From positions 27,329,629 through 27,393,628 of the forward strand of contig CM053327.1 of the NCBI GenBank assembly GCA_028583605.1: a DNA stretch of 64,000 bases, in the 5' to 3' direction. The position numbers and the translations under genes are program-made. Every line of letters starts with the position of its first letter. The stretch's first letter is position 1. The notes below the pieces were generated by a model. The model had not been told where the DNA came from. It was given only the letters and a program-made list of their open reading frames with translations, and did not search any database. The stretch comes from Dastarcus helophoroides (Eukaryota; Arthropoda; Insecta; Coleoptera; Bothrideridae). Below are positions 12,401 to 24,400 of the stretch, piece by piece.

Positions 12401-15400
12401 TTGGTTTTTGGGCTGTATTTGAGGTGTTTAGGATACACCACAAAATAAGTGACCTTGCATAAAAACATATTTTTAAAATACAACACACAACCTAAATTTT
12501 TATTAATGTGATTTCATCTTTAGAAATGTCTAACTTTAAAAAAAAGGAGCCAACCTTTGTAGTTTGAAGTGAAAATTTTAGAAAAATCAGTACCAGCTTA
12601 GGAAACTTTTAAAATGAATGAAATTTTTTAAAAAAATGACTTAAATTGCCTCAAAAACTCTTTCAAAACAATTTTTTGACATTTTTAAGGTTTAGATTAA
12701 AATTTCAAGAAAAAAATCGCATAAGTATTCAAATTTAAATGAAGTGTATTGCTGAATACAGAGAGGATTAGTCCAAATGTTATCAACATTCTCAGTATAA
12801 CATTTGCCTTGTGACAGTTTTCAACTGTTTTTGTAAATTTCAAACTTTGCTCAAAATATCGAAATTTTCCAAAGTTTCGTATTAAAATGTGAATTTTTAT
12901 AAATTTTGCGTCTATCTCGAAATATGAATTTTTTCTCAAATTACGGACTTATATCTTGAAATTTTTAAATTCAAAAGTTTGGCTTTTTTATTTATATAAA
13001 TATTAATGTTAAAATCAAAATTTTGTAACTAAAAAATATCAAACTTTCGGAAAATATTTCATGTCTAACATTGAAATTTTTCTTCATCTTTGGCAAATTT
13101 CAAGTTGTTTATCTCAAAATATAAACCTTTGTCGAAGTTTCGTATTAAAATTTGAATTTATTTTTATAAATTTCGAGTTCCTCTTTTTTTTGGTGAAATG
13201 GATTGGTCCTTGGTTATCTTCAAAAATTGAAATACAATTTTAAATCAGAGCACGGTAACTCAGTATGTCCATCATACCAGAGGCGAAACTCTTCTGAATT
13301 GAAAATTGGTACAAAGGATAAGAAAGTTTAGACAGAAGAGCATGGTAACTCAGTATGTCCACCATACCAGAGAGTAGTTCTTTGACACGGTCCAATCCCG
13401 GAAGAAGTATATCCTGTACTGACTCTGGCCGTGGAAGCCTTCGTTATCATAAGACTAAATCAATTTAATTAAGACCAAATCTTGTGCCAAAACTGGCCAA
13501 AATTGAAACTTTTGTCGAACTCTTAAAATCCAAAGCTTGGAAAAAAGACATAGTTTGGCAGAAAAAAATGTGCAATCTGTAATTTTCCACGTCTCATAAG
13601 CAAGGTCTATGTTATTTTGTATCAACGTGGGCCTCGCCTCAAACCATCTCAAATTATTGAACATCAGGAGTGTTAACTATATTTTTTTTTGTCAAACGGA
13701 CTGGTCCTTGATCATTTTCAAAAATTGAGCTCCATTTATGAAAATGCATAAATTCTTCCCAAATAAATTAAAATTATTCGTCTAATAGGACAACTGTTCC
13801 GGTGTTCTTCATCCATATCATTTAGATTCTATATTTTTTTTGTTTTTTGGTCGAACGGACTGGTCCTTGGTTATCTTCAAAAATTGAAATACAAATCTTG
13901 TCCCTCTGAAACCAAGAAAGATTAAAAGACACAATAAGGTTGCTCTAACGCGTTTCGATAGCCAAGCTATCATCTTCGGAGAGATACTGTTAACTGTTCT
14001 TGGACCATGACTGTTCTTGGACGATGACAGTTCACAAACAATGAGTGTCAATCAAATTATCTCGATGTGTCATCCTTTGGCACGCGTAGGTAAGACTAAA
14101 TATTGTACATATTCAGTATGAGAACAATACGTATATTAAAAGTAGTACCTAATACAGAAATTATATAAAGGATTTGTAAGTTACGTCTAGCAATACTTCC
14201 CGAAGGATCGCGTTGCAGAAGGTCATCCTTGTACGTTGGAATTAATAGAAATTGGTGAACATTGTTCTCTGGACTTTGGACTTGAAAAGAAGTATTCAGT
14301 CGCCTGAAAGTTCTATTAAATTGTTTGCGAAACGTCTTTTTTCAAGCAGCCTTGATCTGAAGAAACATCTAGAACTGTATTGCTCGAAGTTAAACCACTA
14401 ATTTGTTAATTATCCAATTAGTGAATTAACTGGCGTCCGATTCGTTGCAGTCATGGCATTTTCTCATGGATGCAATATGCAAATTGTAATAATGATCCGT
14501 TATATACCACAAGGTTGCTTTCGATTTTAGAAAAGACAAAACAGTCACTTTCGCGCCCTTGAAGACTCGATGACGACAATTGGAATATTTCAAAGTCGCC
14601 TCGACACAATCTGCAGTTTCTGCATATCCGCCAGGACGAACCAACAATTTCTCTTTGCCACATTTAAACCGTCAACCGTAATTTCTCCTTATTTCAGTGT
14701 CGATTTATCACATTTATAAATCATAACAGAAGTGCAGATTATAACACATGGTTTTCAAGATAATTAATTGACGGGAAGTTTCTGTTTTCTGTCGGAAAGT
14801 TGAATTTTATGTGTCATCTGCAGCCATTATTACACTTAAATAATGGTTGTTAACAAGTTGATACATAGTTTAAACTACTTTAAAACTTTCTTTGCAAGTG
14901 ATAATGCAGTTTGTTATCTGTTAAATAATAGGAAGCATTTTTAATAAACGTTAACAGAACTTCCGGCTTTGTAAATTTACAAAATTATGGACAAAGTGGT
15001 AAATACATTAACCCGATTATGTTGAAGTATTGCATACAACAGGCGTGTGCATTTCTCTAAATAATGCCTATCGTTTGTTATTTTTTCAAATTATTTTTAT
15101 CTCTCAATTCTCCTTTGAAAAACGATTTGTATTACCGTCAGTTTGTATGTGTGCACATATGAAATCACTCTACATCTCTGGACTCTGGATTCTGGATTCG
15201 TTGAGGGTTGCCTAAAGTTTAGGCCAGCACTTAGGCCACCCTATCCTGGCCCATTGTGCTATCCCCGTGATTGAGGTGTCCTTGGTCATTCATTCAGCCA
15301 CCCAACCTGGTTGAGAAACTGAAGAACATCCCTTGGATGCGCCTCTCTCAAACTGGCCACACTAGGCCAGAAGTCCCCCAGCGTGGATCCTCTGATTGAT

Positions 15401-18400
15401 GCTAGTGCCGGACAGTGACACATCACGTGTTCGACACTCTCGTCTTCTTCTAAACACCCTCTACAACTCGGGTCGCTTATAATTCCTATTCTGTGGAGGT
15501 GCTTGTTTAATCGACAGTGACCTGTCCAATCACTCTACATGTTACAATTTTTAAATAATTTTTCAAATTTCAGCTATTAATTAATCAGAATACAAGTATC
15601 GTTTTTGGACAAATAGTTCAATTTTCATTGAACAATAATCTAGTTATTATTAAGGGATAATCAAACTTAGAATTGAAAGATCCTTATAATTTTTATACTC
15701 GTGTATGTTGTAGCTTAGCCTTCTCTCAACGAGGTGACAATATAAAAAACTGAGATGCAATTCACTCTTATTTTTTTTTCATTTCAGAGAAACTGTTTTG
15801 TGATCTTTGTCCAAATAATCTGTATATGTCAGTGATGATAACGAATGGGTGCCAAAACTAATACGCCAAGCCATTTTCACCGACACTCATTTTTAGTGAA
15901 GAATCATCGCCCAAGAACAATGATCCAATAATGTGAAGAATTTCAGAACCTCCTTTATGAGTGTTTCCATTATTGTCTTTGGTTCAGTCAAAGCATTTCC
16001 AAAGCTGCAATGCCAGAGCCGGACATTCACATAAATGTGTAAAGGAGTTTCTTCTTCCTCTTCATACCGGCTACAAATAGAATTTTCTTTTTGGCTAATT
16101 GTTGTAAAATGTTTCATTAGGGCTCAGTGTCTTAAATAGTCCAACTGTCCACCTGAGCTGCTTGGCTGTCGCTATAGATAACGATTCTCTTGTTTTCACA
16201 AGACCTCCTAATCATTGCTTCAGCACAGACTGTAGTTGCAGTAACTTCTGCCTGAAACACGGTTTTCAAAGAACCCAGGTTTATGTAAAATTCATTCCCT
16301 GGTTCATTGCCGGTTATTCTTGCACCAGTACTTATCTTTGCTTTGGATCCATCTGTAAACCAGACTGATCCACTCGCTCTTTTTGGTTCTACTAACTGCA
16401 CTCTCCTTTCCGGTATTTCCACCCGGTGGGGTTTGTGAAAGTTGGGGATACTCTTTGTTCTGTCCGATGGCATACTTAGCGTATGGTTCTCACAGCTCCT
16501 CTTGAATATTTCTGAAGGGCATGTTGATCTTAGGTGATTCCATTCCATACCCGTTTGTTTTTAGCCTGTAGGCTGCTGACAGGGCCCCCGCCTCCACCAC
16601 CAGATAAAGTTTAAATAAGGAAGCTCATCAGGAAAGGAATAGCAAAAACCTTTCGTTTTCCAAATTTTGTGTCAAATCGTTTTCACTGAATAACTCTAAT
16701 TTTACTCATAAGGGACCCAAAAAAAATATCGTTCCTTTTCTTTGATCTTACAAAGTGAAAATAATTGCCCATCTTTTTCTAAATTAAATAAAATTAAGTT
16801 TAAGCTAAAAGTTTGAGAAAAAGTCCAAAAAGGTTAGAAATTACTCTAAATTTATTTAAAAATATTCGACTGGTTTTCAAATGTCTAATTAAACTCAAAA
16901 TTCTGGTTAAAACTTTTAGATTCTGATTATAATGTATAGATTACTGGAAATTTCGGTTTTGATGTTGACATTCTAGGTAGATTTTGATGGAACGAACTGG
17001 TCTTGGTTATCTTCAAAAATTGAAATACAAATCTTGTCCCCTGAAATCAAGAAAAATTAAAAAACACAACAAAGGTTGCTCTAACGCGTTTCGACGGTCA
17101 AGTATCTCTCTGAACATGCTTGGCTGTCGAAAAGCTGTCGAAACGCGTTAGAGCAACCTTTGTTGTGGTTTTTAATCTTAAAAAACATAACAAAGGTTGC
17201 TCTAACGCGTTTCGACAATCAAGTATCTCTCTGAAGATGCTTGGCTGTCGAAACGCTGTCAAAACGCATTAGAGCAACCTTTGTTGTGTTTTTTAATATT
17301 TCTTAGTTTCAGGGAACAAGATTTGTATTTCAATTCCAGGTAGAGATACAATTTTGAAGTTTAATCTAAAACATTGTTGTATTGAGTGGAAATCAAAAAA
17401 AAAAGTACAATTTTGAACAATTTATGGGAAAGAAAGTCAAAATTTCCAGCGATATAAAATTCGAGAATGAAATCGAATTTCTAGCTTAAATTCGAAACTT
17501 CGTAAAGACTAGTTAAAACCTGAAACATTAAAACGAAATTTTAAGAAACCAAATCCAAATTTCTAAAACGAAAGCTTGTATTTCAAATTTTAAGTCGAAA
17601 TTTTAGAAAAAATAAATAAATAAAAATTGGGGTTTGAATTTAAACATTTTGGAGATAAATTTGTATAAAAGAAATTCTGAAAATTTATAGGAATCAAAGT
17701 CCAGTTTAATTTAAAATTTTAAAAAAAGTTCCTTGAAATTTAGAAAAAAAGTTTGACATTTTCGAGTTTGAAATACAAATCTTGTCCCCTGAAACCAGGA
17801 AAGATTAAAAAACACGACAAATATATCTCTCTGAAGATGATAGCTTGGCTGTCGAAGCGCGTTAGAGCAACCTTTGTTATGTTTTTTAATCTTTCTTTGT
17901 TTTAGGGGACAAGATTTGTATTTCAATTGTTGAAGATAACCAAGGACCAATCCGTTCCACCAAAATTTTCGAGTTTAAACATTTTAGACTTAACTCAGAA
18001 TTTTAATAAAATTTGGACCATTTTTTAACTCAGAAATTTAGGTATCTTGGAAAAATCAAAATTTCAAAATTGAAATCGAAATTTTGAATACATTTCTTAC
18101 TAAATTAATCTCTCTTTCAAAATTTTTAATTTATCAAAAAATTGAGAGTTGCTAAACAATTTTATTTGTATTTTTTTTGACACTATATAAAAATTTCAAA
18201 TTCAAATTCGGAGTTTCATGAAAATATCCAAAATATTCCGAAATACTTCGAAATTTCTTCCTTGAATTTCACTCAAACATTCTAGAAAAAAAAGTTAAAA
18301 TTTTTAAAAAGTTGACAATAATAGAGGAATATATAATATAGAGGAATATATATATAATATAATATAGAGGAATATAGAGGAACAATAAAATATAATTCCT

Positions 18401-21400
18401 AATTTAAATGTGCAATTTCGAAATGTTTTCTAAAAGTTTTATTACTTATCAAAAAGTGTCGTATGCTAATAGAATACAACCCAGACTACAGTAGACAACC
18501 CTCTAAGCGTATATATTGAATTGTGGGTATCTGAACTACCAAAAGTTGAAACACACATGCCTAGCAAAATGGTTGCTCTCTAGGAAAACCCCCTAATTTT
18601 AAGCTCGATACTTGAGGATATCTTTGAAATTTAGAGATCAAAGTCAAATGAAGAAAACAAAGACTTCATTTCAGAAAGAGTACAAATATTGAATTTTGGT
18701 AGAGTATTGTAATGCACAGACCAATAGGTTTTAACATTTATCAGATTCTCAATTGGATATACCAAACTGACGAGATCTAATAAGATCGAAACCGGTCTTT
18801 GGTTTCCAAACTCTGAATCTGATAAATATTCAAACCTATTGGTCTGTGCATTAAAATACTCTACAGAAATTCAATATTTATACTCTTTCTGAAATGAAGT
18901 CTTTGTTTTCTTAATTTGACTTTGGTTCCTAAATTTCGAGGATATCCTCAAGTATCGAGCTTAAAATTGGCCTTAAAAAAATAAAAATTGCTAATTTGGG
19001 CCCCAAATCGTGTTTAAACCGAAAATGTAAATGAAAAAAATCTGTTTTGTTGCCCAAATCTTTTCAAATTCTATCCAAAGCCGAAATTTTGGGATTAAAA
19101 AAAATTTTGAAAAATTTTCATCACTGAAGACTTACAGCTTGTTTTTAGAAGTTCCAACTGACTCTAAATTATCCGTTTTCCAAAAAACTCGTACTCTTTC
19201 TCTCTAAATTTGAACTCCATTTGCAATTACGGATTAAAACGTAGAATTCAAAAATAAACTTGACATTTATGTGTAAAAATGGTTGAATTTTTACTGTAAA
19301 TTTGAACTTAAATTCAAATATACTCGAAGTACCCTCAAATAAAAATTTAAGAAAAAAATTTTTTGAGAACATTTTTATTAATTTAGTTCTCAAATTCATG
19401 ATTATTACTTGGAAATTCCGAAAGAGGTTTTTATTTTTTTTTAACTTCGTTAATTTCAAATTTTCGAAATTTATACGTTTTTCCCCGATTTATGAACATT
19501 ATAAATTGATGTTATAATCCGAGTTAATTCAAAAATTTCGACTCTAATCTTGAATTTTGTACTTCCACTTTCAATGGTTTCAAGTTTGAAATCAAAAGAT
19601 CATATTTTGTACTTTTGAGTCAATTTTTTAAATACATTTTGTGTGTTTCACGAAAATTCGACCCTTTCCAATCTTTTTATTCAAAATGAAACTTGAGCTG
19701 TCCATTTTAAATCAAAAATTACGAAAATCTGTAGAAAAAGTTGGGATTTTAGTGTTTTTTTTTGAACCTTTTATTTTAATCTTTAGATTTAAATTTTCTC
19801 GAAATCGCGAATTTCAAGTCTTAAGAGAGTGATTAAAATTTTTACTTATCTTCTGAAAATTTCAACTTTGGATTTCTAATTTCGATAATCACCTAAAAAT
19901 TTAGGTTTTTTTTGATATTCATTAATAGATGTTCTATTTTTTACATATTTGTTTGATAGTTAATGTATCTATTTATTAGTAACATGGTTGAGGATTTGGA
20001 AGACCTTTTATTTTAAATAAAAACTAAAGAAAAATTGAACAAAAAAAATTGATAGTTGGATCGATGAAAACCCCAACATGAGGCATTTTGTGCAAAAGTG
20101 GCCCACGTAAACTCATGTAATTACAGTGAAAAATTACAGTGAAAATCAACAAAGAAAATTCTAATTTGTAATACATAAAGCAAATATGAAATATTGCTGC
20201 CATCTGCTAAGTAGTAAAAGCATTGAACATGAGTTTGCATTGCACTGTCAACGGTTGCACTTACAGATATCAATGTTCTGAGTAAAATAAACTGAAAATC
20301 AGGAAATATTTAAATATGTTGGTTAGGCCACTTTTGCACTAAAAGCCTCAAATGTTGACTTTTTCTTCATTTCAACTTCAAACGCGGAAAAGATTTCATT
20401 TCAAATTTCGAGTTTAGAGTCGAAATTTTCAAACTAATCCGAAACGTGGATATTAAAGGCCAAATTCTAGGAAAATAAGTTAAAATTTCCACTTAAACAT
20501 CAAATATTTTGTCAAAATTTTGAGTATGCAAGTAGAATACAACCTAAACTGCAAATTCATGCAGCCCTCCAGGCATGTATAGTGAATCATAGGTAGCTGA
20601 ACTATCTACAGTTGAAACACTGCCACCTAGCAAAGCGTTGCTCTTTAGAAAAGTTCCCAGAAGACAAGGATTGTAGTGCACAGACCAATAGGTTTGAACA
20701 TTTATTAGATTCGAAGTTTGGTTAGTTAGTTAGTTAGTTATTTAGTAGTTAGTTTGGTTTTCAAACTTCGAATCTAATAAATGTTTAAACCTATTGGTCT
20801 GTGCATTAGAAAATTTTGAGATTAAAATTTAAGAAAAGCTCAACATTTTCACAAAATTTTTGAAGTTTAACTAATTTAATTTTTTTTAACTTGGGCTTTA
20901 ATATCCAAATTTTGGATTAATTTGAAAATTTCGACCTTAAAGTCGAAATTTGAAATGAAATATTTTCCACATTTTAACTGAAAATGAAGGAAAAGATCAA
21001 CAATTTGGGATTTTCATTGATACGACCTCAATTTTTTCTGTTCAATTTGTCGTTAGTTTTTTATTGATAATCGAAAATCTTCCGAATCTTTAACCATTTC
21101 ACTGATAGATAGATTAAAAATTAAATAAAAATAATAGAAAATAGTACATAACCTTAATGAATATTAAAAAAAAAACAAATCTTAATGTAATTTTCAAAAG
21201 GCTGCAACTCGGAAAAAAATGGCCAAAGAGAAAAATAAAAATAAGTAAATTAAAGCCCCAACTTTCTAGTTTTTAAATATTGAGTTCTCAATCGTTTACC
21301 ATTAGAAGTGATTCATTAATTGTAAGAAAACCATCGTCCCACCATTTTTCCAAATGTTTGCTTAAATTTAAAAATATCCACAGACTTTAATAATTTTTTT

Positions 21401-24400
21401 CCAATGATCCCATTGTAAATTTTTGTAGATAATTTAATCTTCTCTAATTTAACCAATTCTTGAGCTTTCTACAATAATTTTTTGATGAGTTATCATCATT
21501 TAAAACAAAAAAGTCATTCTTGACTTTGGTAATCAATTACTCAAAAAATAGTAATTATAAAGAAAATGCGAGCACGGTTCTGAAAACCATAAAATATTCT
21601 CTACAAGTTATTGGTTTTTGATAAAACATTTTCATAGGAGAAAATTGAAAAAAGCGGAGGAAAAATCAGTAGTTAGGGAAATTCTCTTAACTCGCAATAA
21701 ATTTTCAAGTGGTGGATAGACTAAGGATATACATCGTAATTTTTTAGCCTCAACGATTCCCAAAGAAATCCTGAAAATTTCAAAAAGCTACTTTTTTTTC
21801 ATTGTGCTCAAACGATCATTTTTTTTCCAAGTTATTGATTACCAAAGTCAGAAATGTCTGTTTTGAATGACTATATACAAGGAAACATCATCGTACAAAG
21901 ATCAGTCAAATTAAAAAGGATTAAATTATCTACAAGAACTTTATGATGGAATCACTAGAAAAAAATTACTGAAATTGGTGAATCAGCTTAAAAAAATTTT
22001 AAAATTTGTGGCCAGTGGTTTTCTTATAGTTATTGAAAACTGTTGACATAAGAATTTAAACTCAAAAATTAGAAGCTTATGGTTTTACTTTGCTTTTTTT
22101 ATTTTTCTCTATGACCATTTTGGTTTGAGTTACAGCCTTTTGAAAAATTCGGATTTTTTTATATCTCTTAATTTCTGACTTTAGTGTAGGTCACAAAAAC
22201 AACAGATTAATTATACTGTTATAAATAAGGTGCTATTAAAGAAATATTCAAGGACATTGAACAATTTTTCTACAACTTGTACATTCAACGCCTTATAAAT
22301 GACCAAGTCTGGGTACTTTTTAAACGTTATTAAACATTAATGCGAGTTAAATGCAGAAATACTTCTACATTGCTTTCTTTTCATATCTCATATCTAAGGC
22401 AATTTTCATGTGGCCTTGTCTGCAACTAAACAATGTTAAGTGTAATAGAAAGTACAAAACATCAACTATCTCTGCATTTATGATCGAAAAATCAATCGAC
22501 CATCACTTTGGAACCCAAGAACATTAAAGTAATTTTGTAAGACACGCCAGGAATATTATCCATAAAGGGTATCTACATAATTGATAGTTCGTACAAGATA
22601 CCTTGAATTTAAATGGTTGTGATCCATCAATCATTTTTTCTCCACTGGAATCTCGAGGCAATTATCAACTTTCAGTTTCTTTTGGTCCCATAAAACATCT
22701 CCATAAGGCATTAAATTTCTTCATCCGAAGATTTCAATCAGTGATATTAATACGAGATACTTTTACATAATTGTTATTTCAAGAGCAACAGTCAGTGTTA
22801 ATGATAATCATCCGAATTTATCATCACCTATGTAGGTTTTCGATTACATAAATTTCGTCTGAAACTTGTTTTGCTAATATGCCACTCTAAGAAATAGCTC
22901 TTTGATGAAACAATTCTTACACAAATTACGATTGCATAGATTATCGACAGGATTGACGATTTCCTTTCGTTACGTCACAGATGACTTCGAAGTTATTTGG
23001 TTTCGTGACATTTTAGACGACTTCTAGAGAAGATTATAAAGCGGTCATTAGTTTTAAAGTTACTTAATTCGCAGGCGGCAATAAATTTCGTTTGGTAGGA
23101 GTTCAATTTGCGCCACAACTTTGTCATGATTTCAATTCAACAGATACGAGGTAAAGTGAGTGAAACTTGAGTTATCTAAATTGGTGATAAATTCACTTAT
23201 TAATAAATCAAATTTCATTTAAGCAAAATCGAATGAACAAACCCGCAATTATGGTTGAATGTTTCCACAGAACAATTATATTTGGACGTGTGAGCTATGG
23301 GACTGGAGAAAGTCACAGTTAGTTATAAATTATTTGTCATTTTATTATGTACAATATTATGAAAACTCTTATGTAACGCATTAACTCATTTACTGCGTAC
23401 GAATTGTATAAAATTTCATTGCAGGTCCGATAATTTTAATTTGAAATCATAAACACCCGAGTAGAATTAAATGAATTTTTATCGCGTGGTATCGACGCGA
23501 CGTTCCATAACTTTATTAGCAGTTTTATGACAGTAAAAGATTTACAACAGGACCGAAGTTTTGCAACAATTCAACTGAAAGATTTAGGCGGATCAATTCT
23601 TTTGCATCTGTGCCCAAATTGTATTTGGAGCCACCAATAAATTTCTCCTACTGCTCCTAGTAGCGCCTTCTTCGTGGAAGCAAGGGTAGAACAGCCCACT
23701 TTGCCATATGAAGTCCTACCTATTTCTTTTAAAACCATTTTGATCAGATGACACTTTTGACCAATTTAGAAATTTCGTATTTGGACAAGTTTTTTAAGTT
23801 TAAGTTTACGTTTTAAATTTCACGAAAAAATCGATATTTAGAGATTGAAATCTAAATTTTAGAAAAAGGCATTTAATATTTAGTCTAAATTCGAGTTTAG
23901 TTACGAAATCTTAGAAAATAATGACAATTTCAGAATATGGAGAAAAATTAAAATTTTGGAAACGTTTAGGTAACAAACATTTTCTGAAAATTTCGACTGT
24001 TTCAAGAAATTGGCAAGTTTGGATAAAAATCTGAAATATTCAAGGTTAACTTAAGTCAAAGTGTTGCGATTAAAATGAAAATTTCGGATTTTCTTACGAA
24101 AAATTTCGAGTTTTTTTTAATTTTGACTTTTCTCAATTCCTGATTAAATATTGGCACTTTTGGACCAATCTTTCGCATTTTTTTTAAGACAAGCTTGCTT
24201 CAGGGGTAGGCCAACATACAAAAGAAGACAACATGTAAGAAAATTAATAAAAAAAAAGACATTTATAGAAAGTAGGTACATAAACTTTCGTTCATTCGTA
24301 CGAATTTTTTAACAGAAGCAAAAATTTTCAAAATTTTTTGTTTATGTCTTTCATTTTTTACATACATATTTAAAAGTTGACATATCCTTAATATCTCCAA

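Noticed and set aside
16162..16368. 68-codon + strand frame
   Set aside because: Shadow of the minus-strand RNase H frame with DGSK, QAE and SDSQAA motifs.
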